Positions 35,501 through 46,081 of a stretch of DNA of 64,000 nt are shown piece by piece; the first letter of the stretch is position 1, and each line of letters begins with the position of its first letter. The notes below the pieces were generated by a model. The model was not told where the DNA came from. It saw nothing but the letters and a program-made list of their open reading frames with translations, and searched no databases. Made by a program: the position numbers and the translations under genes. Origin of the DNA: Oryza sativa Japonica Group (lineage: Eukaryota > Streptophyta > Magnoliopsida > Poales > Poaceae); NCBI RefSeq assembly GCF_034140825.1, contig NC_089037.1:9498001-9562000 (forward strand), given 5' to 3'.

Positions 35501-38500
35501 AACTCCTAGTGAGAATACTGCAGGGCTTCTCACTACTGATGGTATAAAACATAATTCTGCTGGACCTGTTGCATTGAGATCCACGTCTTCAGAGTGTGAT
35601 CCCATTAATATGACATTTCCTTTGTCAATTTCAGTTACAGTAATTCAAGATCCTCCACCAGACCACAATGTTGACTCAAATTCAAAAGATTTGGGGCAAC
35701 CAAAAGTGAGGTAAAAGGTTAAACCTACAACATTTCTTGACATTTGTCACATTTAGGATATACAGCTGCAATAAATGGAGAAATCTTAGCTCTCGAATCC
35801 TTTTTGTTTTATCTTTTCTCCAGAGATAACACTTTGCACCCGATGCTCTTCAAGGAGGGGGGCCTTCCAGACTATACTTTGTTAACTTACAAGTTGAAGA
35901 ACGGAGAGGTCCTCTAAATAGTTAAATGAACTACATTATCCTTTCCCAACACCAGAAATTGTAACAACTCTCAGGAACATTCACACTTCCCTGTCTTGTA
36001 GGTTCTAAAGCAAGGATATAAACTTGGGACAGGTATAATCTGTGAATGTTGCAGTATTGAGGTATCTGTCCCAAACTTAGCAATTGCCCAAGTTTGATCT
36101 GAGGCCTTTCTTCATTCTGCCCAAGGGCTAATCACGTTTTTTTTTTCCTCTTTTGAGGTGCAGTATACTCCTTCACAATTTGAAAAGCATGTTGGAATGG
36201 GGAGAAGACGGCAACCGTAAGCATCATCATTATATATAGAGGCGTTTGAAATATTTTTTACTCAAAAAGGGATCTTGGTGTTTTGTTCATAAATGGAGGA
36301 TATTTGTGGTTTCAGGTACCGTAGCATTTATACTTCAGACGGATTAACACTTCATGAGCTGGCACTGAAACTGCAGGATGGTTTAAGTTCAAATGTAAAT
36401 ATTGATGAACTCCCTACTCTTACTTCAGGTAACTTAATGGATCTTTTAGTTTTCTGTTTATTTCATCCAAGTGGCAATGTGCCCTTATGCTTTAGTTATT
36501 TAAAATTTTGCATTTTGAGGGTCATTGCAATAATCACGATCTCTGTAGAATTATTCAATAGGTTCTTTGTGAATATTTGGGCATGTATGTATTAGTGTCT
36601 TCGTGTTTCTTTGTTTAAAGAGGGGAACCTATGTATATAGTCTTTATGTTTACCTGTCTAAAAGAGGGGAACCTACTGTGATAATGGCATTATCAGTTCA
36701 TCACTTTGAGCAGGAAGATTATCATGTTTTTGTCCACATTTGATCTCTTGATGACTCATTGCCTTCTTAGTTAAGAACTTGAGACTATAGGATCAAAGAG
36801 GTAAGAGCTTGTTTGCTCCAATATCCAAGGTGAAGCCCTATGTCTTAAGTTTCTGGGTGAATTGGATGGTGCATACAATAAAAATATGGTGACAGAGCCA
36901 GGATATCCTAAGATTGAGATTAGGTTGCTGTAGTTTAGAAAACAATTTCAGGTCTCTTGAGCCTATGTAAGAGCCTTATAATGAAGCATTGGGTGAAGTA
37001 GTGCATGAAACTTCTTAAGGAGCAAGATAGCCGCATTGCTGAGGTTTAGTAATAGAGCTCATGCTTTTTAATGGGCAACTTAGATGAAAATGGGACATCT
37101 ATACTTGATTTAGTACATGAAGTAACTACTCATTTTCTTTAGACAATGAATGAAGTAATATTTTGTCAAGTAAAGAGTGAAAAATATTGAATATATTTGC
37201 AAGATGCTGCCTCGCTGGGAAATATTCAGAAGATGATTTTATATTTTAATTGTTGTATGCGCATGAGTACCTAATCTTCTGTTGCTACCATGAGTTATGG
37301 TTAAGCTTTGCATCTAAAATTAGATAAGAGGTAGAAATTTAAGCTTTTGGACAATCCATTTACGTGCTTTTGAGCCTTAGATTTCTTGACAGAACCTAAT
37401 GACTACTTTAGGACCACGAGGTTTATATCTGAAAAATAGCATATAACTGTTTCAGCATGGGGACACTGGCACACTAGTCAACTAAGGGTTTGGAACCTTC
37501 CCTCCTAGCACGCAAAATGGAGTGACGACTTAGCGCACGATTAATTAAATATTAGCTAAAAAAACTTGAAAATGGATTAAGATGATTTTTCTAAAGTTTC
37601 ATATTTATTTATTTATTTTGCAAAGAACTCGCTGTTTAGCAGTTCGGTAAGCGTGCGCGTGGAAAATGAGGGGGTAGAGGTTAGAAACCTTCAGTGCTGA
37701 ACACAGCCTAATTGTGGCAGCTGAAGAATCACTTCACTATCTTACTGAGGACCAACTTTGGCATAGATAAATTATATGCAGAGACTATGCTATTCTTGCA
37801 ATTCATGCAGATCTTTATGGAGCATACTCAAATTTTTTTTCTCCATAACATGGTTTAGAATTTCTTTTTGTTGTGCAGTATCCTTTTCTTTCTTTTTTGA
37901 AGAGAACATTATCGTTTTTCTGTTATGTGCCAAGATTATATTACCAAATCATTATATATTCTCTAGACTCTACATCATAAGCCTACATATAAGCACAAAA
38001 ACATAAAAAGTCCAAGGAATTAATGCTGAAATAATAAAATATGTCTGAGGGGGTAATAAGCAACTCCCTCATTCTTGTTTTATATGTGGGACTGTTGCCT
38101 GTTGGCTAAAGTTATGCAGAGGTTAGGGTAATTGGGCACAGGGCATGTTGAACAGCCTGCTTATATTTTACAAAGAGAACAGTCCGTTTCTGTTGGAATC
38201 TGTCCTTTGAACTGGAGAACTTGTACTCTTTCTCTCCATGCTTTCTGAGGAGTAAAGAAGTGAAGGATGGTGGAATATTGCAATTTTCAGAGAGACATTG
38301 CTGTCTTCAAACCATGGTTCTCCTACTCCTTGTATGGTTTACCCATAGGCGTTTGGTGGATTACACCTGTTAACTCTGGAGGCCTGGTCCAAACAACGCT
38401 GTAGTGTTGTATAAGTTAAATACATGATGGATCTGTATCCTGTCTTTGTTGCTTTTTACTTGCATGCATCCCATGGTGATCTTCTGTATAGATATGTATA

Positions 38501-41097
38501 TTCAACTCCTCATCTACTTGCATGTTTGAAATGTGATTACTGTCTCATGTAGACCCTTTTTTTTTTTTTGCAAATACTAGAATATTCTGTCTATTAAGAT
38601 GTTTAAGAGCATTTGTTTTTGAGTGAGCAGCATAAGTATGCATTTGGGTTCTGTGCATAACAGATATAACAACTGAACTTCCCTGCATAGCAGGCCTTGT
38701 TTTGCTAATTTTAAGATGTATATATACCGTGTTGAGTCAGTAAATAATTGATGGTCTTACCCTAGAGTGCCGATTGTTTCCGTTATCACAGGTTCTGGCA
38801 AAGAGTATTCGACCACTAGCAGACCTATTATTGTTCCCTTGAAGCGGACACTACAAGAAAGAGTACTTACAGTAGAGAGCTGTTATATGTGTCGGTAAGA
38901 ATAAGAATATGTGGACTGGTCGCAATGTCAAGATTATGTAAGCTCATTTATATGTAACTCTACACCTTAAAATTTTGACAGGAAACCCCATACGGTGCTT
39001 GGAGTTATTAGTGTTGACATGATTGTCTTCTGTAACCAGGTTAATGTTCTGCTTAATGTTTTTCTCCCACAACAGATTGCCTTTGATACTTAGATCAGTC
39101 TTATAATATTCAAAAAAGAAAGATAAGATTGTCACCTTGAAATTGTGCCGTATTCTCATGTACAGTGTGAGAGAGCATTGCATGTTAAGTGCTACAACAA
39201 TGGACTTCAAAAACCAAAGGTATGTTGCCTTGTCCTTTGTATGCGGTGGAGGAAGGCTATCATTTTGATTTGTGATAGGCACGTGTTGTCTTGAACAACA
39301 TTTCAGGCACCTCTGAAAGTTTTGGGAGAATACACGCAATTCAACTTCATGTGTTGTGAGAAATGCCAGTTGCTACGTGCTTCTTTACACGAAGGACTGA
39401 AAAAGAGGGAAGATATTGCCTTTCTCAGACGGATAAGATACAACATTTGTTGGCAACTTTTAAATGGAACGAATATGAGGAGCGATGTGCAACATCAGGT
39501 CATTGAGATCTTCAAAGTAAGTTGCGTGGTGCTTCTGGTTGTCATTTTGAAAACTCCTGATTTGTCTATAATTAAATATGCCTCCATATGTCAATGACTT
39601 ATGTGCTGCAAAAGTCTCACTTTATCCTGTATCTATAGGATGCATTTGCAGAAACAGCTCCCCAGGACATTGATGACATAAGAAATATGGTTAATTCGTA
39701 AGTTCTCACTTATTTTTCTTACTTTTAACTGGCATGCGAATGACCACATGAATCACCATTCACCTTTTTTTGTGTGTGTATTGAACTTAAGTAAATAACT
39801 CTAAGCTTCAATGGTTGCAGAAAGGATACAACTGGAGAGAAGGATTTTCGTGGAATCTATTGTGCAGTGTTAACCACAAGGTAATACATCTGTGGTGTAG
39901 CACACACATAACAAAACAATCACCCACACAATCAACAGCACACCCCCAAAAGAAATATGAGTGTGCACATGCAGTCTATTAATGGGTCTAACTGATTATT
40001 TTTTGTTAAGCAAGAAAACAAGTGAATGCTTTTATTTTTCATGTCGTTTGGTTGTTGTTATCATACTCTTCACCCCTTTTTCTGTATTTGCAGTACATTT
40101 GTTGTGTCAGCTGCAATTCTGAAAGTGCGTACAGAAGAAGTTGCAGAACTTGTCCTTATTGCTACGCATAATGAGTGCAGAAAGAAGGTGGGGAAATATT
40201 TGAACTGTTTAGTCCATAATGAACTCTGTTATTTATCTGGTGTAATCTAGTTTGCATATTTGCACAAAGGCAAACCTATTCTTTGGCTTAAGAAGAGAGA
40301 TGCTGTGCACCTAACTTGGAAATGTTAACAAATGGTCTTCCCTGAAAAGGTAGAAACCCACGGAACAATGGATCGGATTTAGCTTAAGCCAAAACATAAA
40401 TTTAATGATTTGGATTGTGGTTTGAACAAAGGATCATGACTTATATTTGGTTTGTTGTTATGGAACCACAGGCATAAGCAGACCCTTCATGCAGCATTTT
40501 TCGCATTCCTGGAATTCCTTGATCATTTTTGTTCCTTCCAGTTCCTTCTTTTTAAAAATATTGGAGTACTACCATAGATAGCCTCATTTTGGAAGTGTTT
40601 CTATTGCCATGCCAAAAATTAAGTTGCACAATTGTTAGTTGCCGAACTGCAGCCTGCAGGTGGTAACGAATCAGGCTTTTTATGTTTTTTTTTCGGACTA
40701 CTTGAAGTGATAAAGGCATTTGCTCTCAGCCATTGCATGTCTCTCTGCAGGGTTATTTTTCGCTTCTTCTAAGTCTAATTGAGGCGCATTTAAAGGCCTG
40801 GAATGTCCGTCTTCTTACGGCACCTGTTGATCCTGAAATGGCACCAATCTGGTCTGAGAAACTTGGGTACACTATTTTGTCAGATGAACAGGTAATACAA
40901 CCCTTCCTTGTATTTGTGCATTACCTGTGGTTGCTGAAAACATTAGCTTGTACTAGCCAACAACAGTAATCTCTCCAACAACAGTACTGACATTGCACTA
41001 TTGATGCTGTGCTTGTTGACAGAAGCATTCTATGCTGATGGCACATCCCTTGGTGATGTTTGCGAACCTAAGCTTGGTGCAGAAATCACTTGCTTGA
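32597..41097 (+). CDS. PHD-finger / GNAT acetyltransferase-like nuclear protein (IDM1/ROS4 group) with three TDBD-like repeats
   Basis: Twenty-one exons: 32597..32731, 32938..33018, 33153..33499, 33730..34330, 34422..34490, 34591..34789, 34899..34962, 35270..35710, 35824..35908, 36002..36061, 36164..36216, 36316..36428, 38792..38894, 38982..39039, 39166..39219, 39307..39516, 39639..39697, 39821..39880, 40094..40187, 40751..40891, 41023..41097. All phases join, giving 1,033 residues. Three Tify-binding-like (TDBD) units lie near residues 17-105, 360-475 and 648-749. Each has a Gly/Cys core (GYACACPAYAGC, GYSCGCSECGY, GIICECCSIE) and an FE(K/Q)H motif. Residues 200-345 hold four DHAMPDA-type repeats. 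A complete PHD finger (C780, C783, C801, C804, H809, C812, C838, C841) is followed by a GNAT-like domain with RKKGYF as the acetyl-CoA loop. IDM1-type proteins read histone marks and acetylate H3 during DNA demethylation; that role here is inferred. The exon 8 acceptor (35270) is the least certain border. Two donors are unusual (GTCCGT, GTCAGC). Confidence 0.85.
33825..34200 (+). repeat. Tandem DHAMPDA repeats inside exon 4
   Basis: Four coding copies start near 33825, 33927, 34020 and 34130, about 31-37 residues apart. The consensus is roughly N-DHAMPDAEE-x-RNA, then EQPRDS, then TT-x-AVKV-x-VT. They are moderately diverged and stay in frame. Confidence 0.8.
36429..38791 (+). other. Intron 12 of the PHD/GNAT gene, 2.36 kb
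   Basis: The donor is GTAACTT at 36429 and the acceptor ATCACAG ends at 38791. It is the longest intron of the gene and has grown by insertion of at least one MITE (37485..37707). There is no internal ORF of note. Confidence 0.75.
37485..37707. mobile_element. Tourist-like MITE in intron 12
   Basis: 223 bp with the 3-bp direct repeat CTA on each side (37482-37484 and 37708-37710). It belongs to the same family as the MITE at 32142..32371: shared GATTAATTAAATATTAGCT, ATGGATTAAGATGATTTTT and AAGCGTGCGCGTGGAAAA. The outer ends are related to GGCTGTGTTC. Confidence 0.7.
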
Positions 41098-42129
41098 GAA
41101 GACCGATTACGCGGTTTTTAGGATAAAATGTTACCTTTGGAGAGCAACAGGACAGTTTTTGTAGCCTGCCATCTTTTTAATGGATGGTTCGAGGCTCAAG
41201 ATGTATAGAGAAGAGAGTAGAGGCATCTCAGTAGATTTTTTTAGCAAGTAGTAATCGGCAAAAGAAATACTAAAAAAAAGAGTAGTTTTTGTGATTAACG
41301 TCGAGTGAATGATTCGAAGCTGAAGTACCTAAGAATAGAAGCGTCTCTGACATTATATACTCTGCTGAGAGGGTTGCGTGTGTGATGTACATCATTTGCC
41401 ACACATGTTCTCAGTTCCTTACTTTCTTAATGTCAATTAGGCATATTAATATCCTGTCACACTTGTACCCGTATCCCGTATCTGTATGGTATGCATACCA
41501 TCTCAGGGCAGAAGATTTGTCGCTGATTGCTGAGTTCCTTTTTACTGCAGTTTTATAAGCCGTGACATATCAGATCAACGAAAAATAATTTTAGAGCTGG
41601 AAATACTTCTGTTGTTAGTATTCTTAGGACTGAACTTTTATACTTTTATTCTTCGCTGTTTAGAAGTCGAATCTGAAAAATAGAAAACAATAAAAGAACA
41701 CCTAAACTAATTTGAAATTAACGAGAAATAATGTTAGGGGTGGACTTTTAAACTTATATTCTTAGGACTGGACTTTTATACTTAGACTCTTAACGGTTTA
41801 GAAGCCAAAGCTAAAAAATAGAAAATAATAAAAGAACACTTAAACTAATTTAAATCAAAGTTATAAGTTTCAAAATTGGGTGGCACGGAATGTTAAAGTA
41901 ACACAATAGTGTGGCTCCACGAATCATCAATTATCATTTTTTTTTCTACAATTGGCGGTAAATTTGGTGTTCAATATTTAGAACAATGATCATGAACATC
42001 TTATAATCCATGTGAATGACATATCTATCAGACAACTACAGAATATTATGAGACATGTAGACAACTGTGGAATGTAATGAGGCATGGAAACATGTGTATC
42101 CAAGTTTTTTAGCTATAACACCACAGTGA
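41098..42129. other. Convergent 3' flanks of the PHD/GNAT and RRM genes
   Basis: The space between two stop codons of genes that face each other. Apart from the 138-bp duplication it should hold both 3' UTRs. No gene is seen. Confidence 0.4.
41570..41860. repeat. 138-bp tandem duplication
   Basis: CTTAGGACTGAACTTTTATA at 41623 returns as CTTAGGACTGGACTTTTATA at 41761. Each is followed by TTTAGAAG, AAAAATAGAAAA and AATAAAAGAACAC. It lies about 0.5 kb beyond the PHD/GNAT stop codon. Confidence 0.75.
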
Positions 42130-43231
42130 CTAACCACACCATCCTACAGTTTTGTTTGTTGTGAAGCCAGTGTGTGATGAATCAGTGTCAGGACGAGGAG
42201 CAGGCTTCTGCTGCCTTGGTTTAGCAGGATCAACGAAAATAACCCATCCATCCAGAAACTTTGCGTTCATCTCCTGCCGAGCATTCTCAGCTTCTTCTAA
42301 AGTAGCATATCTAACAAAACCGAATCCCTTGGATCTTCCAGAAATCCTATCTGTAATGACTTTTGCTACACGAGGCCAAAAGATAATAAATAACAGTATA
42401 ACACACATCAATATGAGTTGTGAAGAAAGCTACCAGTGGTCAAAACATTTACTACTTGGATCAAGCTTTGTACCTTCAAGTAGCTGCCCAAAGGGAGCAA
42501 AGGCATTTTTAAGCTTCTCATCCGTCGTTAACCTTGAAAGGCCTGTGTTGCATCACATTAGGCATATGTGAGCATGCAAACAAAAACAGCATGACATAAA
42601 AAATAAAGTCTAATTCAAATACATAAATGTAGTATTAGTACATGCAACAACAAATATAGAAACGTAATAGAATTCGACAGTACAGGATATGATGTCTTCC
42701 TCAAGAATGCCGACAAGACTCAGCTGTATTATTAGTCAGTGGGTTCAGTTGTTCATGTAAGCATATACGGGCAAAGATATTGACAAAGAGCAGAATAGAG
42801 CATGAGATTAAGAAGCATACTCAGAGACAGATCTGTAGAAAGCAAACACACTAGTTTGCTCTGATTTAGCATAAAACATGATAACATCGCAGCACAGTAC
42901 ACACAGCCATCCCAAATTATACCGAGAAATCGGGCTCCCCAAATCATCTTCATAACAAATATATCCATCTTATGCAGAAAAATGTGATGTGAAACAAAGG
43001 GAGGGGAGAGTTACCGCTGATGAAGAGCTTGGGGGCGGTCAGCGGCGGCACGTTGCTGACCTCGGCGCCGTCGCCGAAGACGGAGGAAAGGGGCGACTCG
43101 GTGGGCAAGGGGGCGGACGAGGAGGAGGAGCAGAAGGTGGCGCGGAGTATTGAGGAGGCGGCGGCGGAGGAGGAAGAGACGGGGGTAGAGCCGCGGAGGA
43201 GGCGGTGGAGCAGCGAGGAGGAGAGCGCCAT
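42130..43231 (-). CDS. Small RRM protein, probably mitochondrial
   Basis: Three exons, 43015..43231, 42474..42542 and 42130..42365, give 173 residues. The N-terminus (MALSSSLLHRLLRGSTPVSS, rich in Ser/Arg and poor in acids) looks like an organelle transit peptide. One RRM follows from about residue 68: RNP2-like KLFISGL, then the RNP1 GRSKGFGFVRYAT and the last strand GWVIFVDPAKPR. The tail is short and has no glycine-rich stretch. This layout fits plant organelle RRM proteins (GR-RBP/ORRM kin) that bind transcripts and may aid RNA editing; the exact role is not known from sequence. Both introns are phase 1. They match in position the first two introns of the RRM gene at 46082, suggesting common descent. 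The start is chosen because it gives the full targeting-like N-terminus. Confidence 0.88.
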
Positions 43232-44173
43232 GGCCGCCGGCTAAAACCCTACCTCCGCCTTGGCTCTGGTGCGGTGCTGCGGATATCCCCGGTCCGACCG
43301 ATCTGCTGGGTTCGGGTTCGACCTGACCAGGTCCGCATAGCAGAGTGGGCTGGAGTTACGCGGTTACACGCCATCCGGTCCAAAATATGGCGCATAGGAG
43401 AGAACAACTCGTTTCCAGCGGATAGATCATCGAGCCATCCAGATCATTGGAGAAACTTCTGAAGCAAAAGCCCAGCATGTTGGGACAAGGTAGCAGTAGA
43501 GTATCGCTATTGAAAACTAAAATAGATGTTACATATCCTTTATCGTTTTATGACAGTGCTTGTCAGTCGCAGATATAGATATTCCAGCCTTGCCGGCTTA
43601 TGTTTGAGCGTATTGGCGCAACTTATGCGCACTTATAGCTTGAAGAAAGTAAATTTGGTGCAATTATCCCAACTTATGTTCATTTGATAGCTTGAAGAAA
43701 GTAAATTTGCTGCAATTGAAATTAATTGTTGTGATATAGTGTGTCTCTCTCCTCACACTATACCACAACTATCGCGTATAGAGCTCCCACCTCCATATAG
43801 ACTTACGCGACCTCCCCTTCTTATTTCAAGTAGGTTGTGTTCTATAGGAAAGGACGAAGAGTAGTTTTTCATGCGCAATTTCGCCTTGTGTTTTTTTAAA
43901 AAAATTTCTATATGGAAGTTGTAAAAAACTTATTGATATATTGTTTCAGTTCACAATCCTCACAAATAATGCAGTAAGCACTTATTAAAGCAGTTTATAA
44001 TTTCAATCCAATTTCTAGCAAAAGGATCATTGATTTTATACTTATCACGAGAAGTTCACTGAAATTACATTCTTAGGAGAAGCAGCGTATACACACGGAT
44101 AAAACACGGAGAAAATCTTTACGAGAGATGGTTGGTGTTTGGGAGGCAAGAACGGCCGGCGGCGGGGCGGCCA
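43232..44173. other. Spacer between the RRM and ATP synthase b' genes
   Basis: The left part (to about 43480) should be the promoter of the leftward RRM gene. The right part should hold the 3' UTR of the b' gene. A short diverged direct repeat containing AGCTTGAAGAAAGTAAATTT occurs near 43639 and 43691. There is no coding sequence. Confidence 0.45.
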
Positions 44174-44809
44174 TTACGCGGATGGGAGCACCTTCTTGAC
44201 GATCTCGTCGCTGAGGGAGGCGATCTGGGCGTCGAGCGCCTTGACGGCCTCCTCCTTCTGCGCCTCGAGGTTGGCGAGCGCCTCCACGAGCTCGGCCTCG
44301 ACGCGGCGGCGCCCCTCGTCCAGCTTCGCCTCCAGCTCCTGGGTGGTCTCCTTCTTCATCTTGTTGAGCGCCGCGGCGATCTCGGCGCGTGCCGCCTTCA
44401 GCACGGCGGCGGCCTGCTCCTCCAGCTGCCGCACCTCCTCGGACGCGTCCTTGACGCCGCCGAGCTCGGCACGGATCTTGGCGTCGCGCTCGTCCATGAA
44501 CTTGCCCAGCGGCGTGAAGTAGAGCTTGTCCAGCGCCACCATCAGCAGCAGGAACTCGGTCGCGATCAGCGGGAGCGTCAGGTTGAAGTCGAACAGCGCC
44601 GCCTTCTCCATCTGCTCCGCCAGCGCCGGTAGCGGCGCCGCGGCCACGGCCACGGCCGCCGTCGCCACGAGCCCCGGCAGCTGCTTCAATCCCCTCCGCG
44701 GTTGCTGCTGCTGCTGCCGCCTGGGCGGCTGCACGGACGACGACGCGACGACCGGCGCGCGGCGAGGGGAGCACGAGGTGGCGGTCGCAGCCATCATAGC
44801 CGTCGCCAT
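44174..44809 (-). CDS. ATPG: ATP synthase subunit b', chloroplastic (CF0 subunit II)
   Basis: A single exon of 211 residues on the minus strand. The nuclear-encoded b' subunit pairs with plastid-encoded b to form the peripheral stalk of the thylakoid ATP synthase. The first about 60 residues are Ala/Arg/Ser/Gln-rich and end near [12 protein letters not shown], consistent with a transit peptide plus thylakoid-transfer part. One membrane helix follows ([20 protein letters not shown], about 74-93), then [18 protein letters not shown] and a long charged coiled coil to the end ([10 protein letters not shown]). Length and layout are normal. The high GC and absence of introns fit grass nuclear photosynthesis genes. 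The start is the first Met of the open frame, and the Kozak-like context is good. Confidence 0.96.
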   Translation of the reverse strand: MATAMMAATATSCSPRRAPVVASSSVQPPRRQQQQQPRRGLKQLPGLVATAAVAVAAAPLPALAEQMEKAALFDFNLTLPLIATEFLLLMVALDKLYFTPLGKFMDERDAKIRAELGGVKDASEEVRQLEEQAAAVLKAARAEIAAALNKMKKETTQELEAKLDEGRRRVEAELVEALANLEAQKEEAVKALDAQIASLSDEIVKKVLPSA

Positions 44810-45146
44810 GGGCTAGTGCAAGGAGTGCGCGGCGCGGAGGAGGTAAGCAGCAGCAGCGGCGGCGGCGGCGGCGACTCGAGGTGTGGTGAGCTGAGAGAGA
44901 GAGGAGGAAGCGGGCTATCTAATCCGAACGGGTTGGGTGGTGAGATTCCGAAGCAACCAAGGCCACACGACGCCGCTGCTCCATCGCCGCCACTAAAAAA
45001 CCTCTCCTCGATATATCACGCCAATTTGGGCCGTACAAAACTAGTTGGGCCCATTAGCCCATCCAAATTTTAGGCCCCTACAAAAGCACAACGGGCCGTA
45101 GCCTGTTTAGTACTACTACAATCCCGAGCGTTCACTCCCCCTCCCG
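44810..45146. promoter_or_regulatory. Divergent promoter region between ATP synthase b' and histone H2B
   Basis: The two genes point away from each other, with about 570 bp between start codons. The left part, with an AGAGAGAGAGG run near 44893 and TGGGCC/GGGCCGT words near 45027-45092, should serve the b' gene. Site II-like GGGCC words are common in plant promoters. Confidence 0.45.
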
Positions 45147-45155
45147 CATCCAACG
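45147..45155 (+). promoter_or_regulatory. Histone nonamer motif CATCCAACG
   Basis: An exact match to the plant histone NONA element, 226 bp before the H2B start codon. Confidence 0.7.
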
Positions 45156-45171
45156 GCTCTGGAGAAATTCT

Positions 45172-45177
45172 ACGTCA
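45172..45177 (+). promoter_or_regulatory. Histone hexamer ACGTCA
   Basis: The plant histone hexamer element, a bZIP-type site. It lies between the nonamer and a CCAAT box (GACCAATGGG, 45201..45210). Confidence 0.6.
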
Positions 45178-45224
45178 TCGATCCGCCTCCCACCCATGTC
45201 GACCAATGGGGTTCCACCACGCGC

Positions 45225-45234
45225 CTATATATAA
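45225..45234 (+). promoter_or_regulatory. H2B TATA box
   Basis: CTATATATAA, about 147 bp before the start codon, placing transcription start near 45260. Confidence 0.65.
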
Positions 45235-45304
45235 TTGAGGCCTTCTTCCCCTTTTGCCTCAACTCCACGCGAAGGGAAAAGGTCTTCCTCCTCCTCACGA
45301 ATCC

Positions 45305-45307
<3 letters not shown>

Positions 45308-45348
<41 letters not shown>
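45308..45348. repeat. (CT)n microsatellite in the H2B 5' UTR
   Basis: About 20 CT repeats, 33 bp before the ATG. CT-rich leaders are common in rice genes. Confidence 0.9.
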
Positions 45349-45353
<5 letters not shown>

Positions 45354-45380
45354 GAGCCGATCCCTCGAGAGGCAGCTCCG

Positions 45381-45839
45381 ATGGCGCCCAAGGCAGAGAA
45401 GAAGCCGGCGGAGAAGAAGCCCGCAGCCGGCGAGGAGAAGTCGGCGGAGAAGGCGCCGGCGGGGAAGAAGCCCAAGGCGGAGAAGCGGCTGCCGGCGTCG
45501 AAGGCGTCGTCCAAGGAGGGCGGCGCCGGCGACAAGAAGGGGAGGAAGAAGGCGAAGAAGAGCGTCGAGACCTACAAGATCTACATCTTCAAGGTCCTGA
45601 AGCAGGTGCACCCGGACATCGGAATCTCCTCCAAGGCCATGTCGATCATGAACTCCTTCATCAACGACATCTTCGAGAAGCTCGCGCAGGAGGCCGCCCG
45701 CCTCGCCCGCTACAACAAGAAGCCCACCATCACCTCCCGCGAGATCCAGACCTCCGTCCGCCTCGTCCTCCCCGGCGAGCTCGCCAAGCACGCCGTCTCC
45801 GAGGGCACCAAGGCGGTCACCAAGTTCACCAGCAACTAG
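45381..45839 (+). CDS. H2B: Histone H2B
   Basis: A single exon of 152 residues. The N-terminal tail (about 1-58) is Lys/Ala/Pro-rich with repeated AEKKP units, as in plant H2B. The histone fold follows: [60 protein letters not shown] and [21 protein letters not shown]148 in AVTKFTSN corresponds to the conserved monoubiquitination lysine. It pairs with H2A in nucleosomes. The promoter carries the nonamer, the hexamer, a CCAAT box and a TATA box, as expected for S-phase expression. The short spacing to the next gene (about 240 bp from stop to ATG at 46082) is notable. No damage is seen. Confidence 0.98.
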   Translation: MAPKAEKKPAEKKPAAGEEKSAEKAPAGKKPKAEKRLPASKASSKEGGAGDKKGRKKAKKSVETYKIYIFKVLKQVHPDIGISSKAMSIMNSFINDIFEKLAQEAARLARYNKKPTITSREIQTSVRLVLPGELAKHAVSEGTKAVTKFTSN

Positions 45840-46081
45840 GCCTGTCTCTCTAGGGTTTCGATGCCATGCTTCTCTCCTTCCCTTTCCCCTCGTGTGCAGT
45901 GTGCTAGGTGGCAGTAGTTGCAAACTTGTGCCTGCTTTGTAAATTGTGCTTGATCATAATGGGCAGCTTGGATTTGAAGTAATAGACGTGTCGAGTGTTA
46001 TTTATTGTCGGTGGCTGATTCGCATCTTGTGTTTTTCTTTTCTCTTTGCGATTGCGATTTGGGGATCTAGGGTTTGAGGAG

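Noticed and set aside
45225-45923. 232-codon minus-strand frame opposite H2B
   Set aside because: Mirror of the H2B codons and CT repeat; the plus-strand histone fold is unmistakable.
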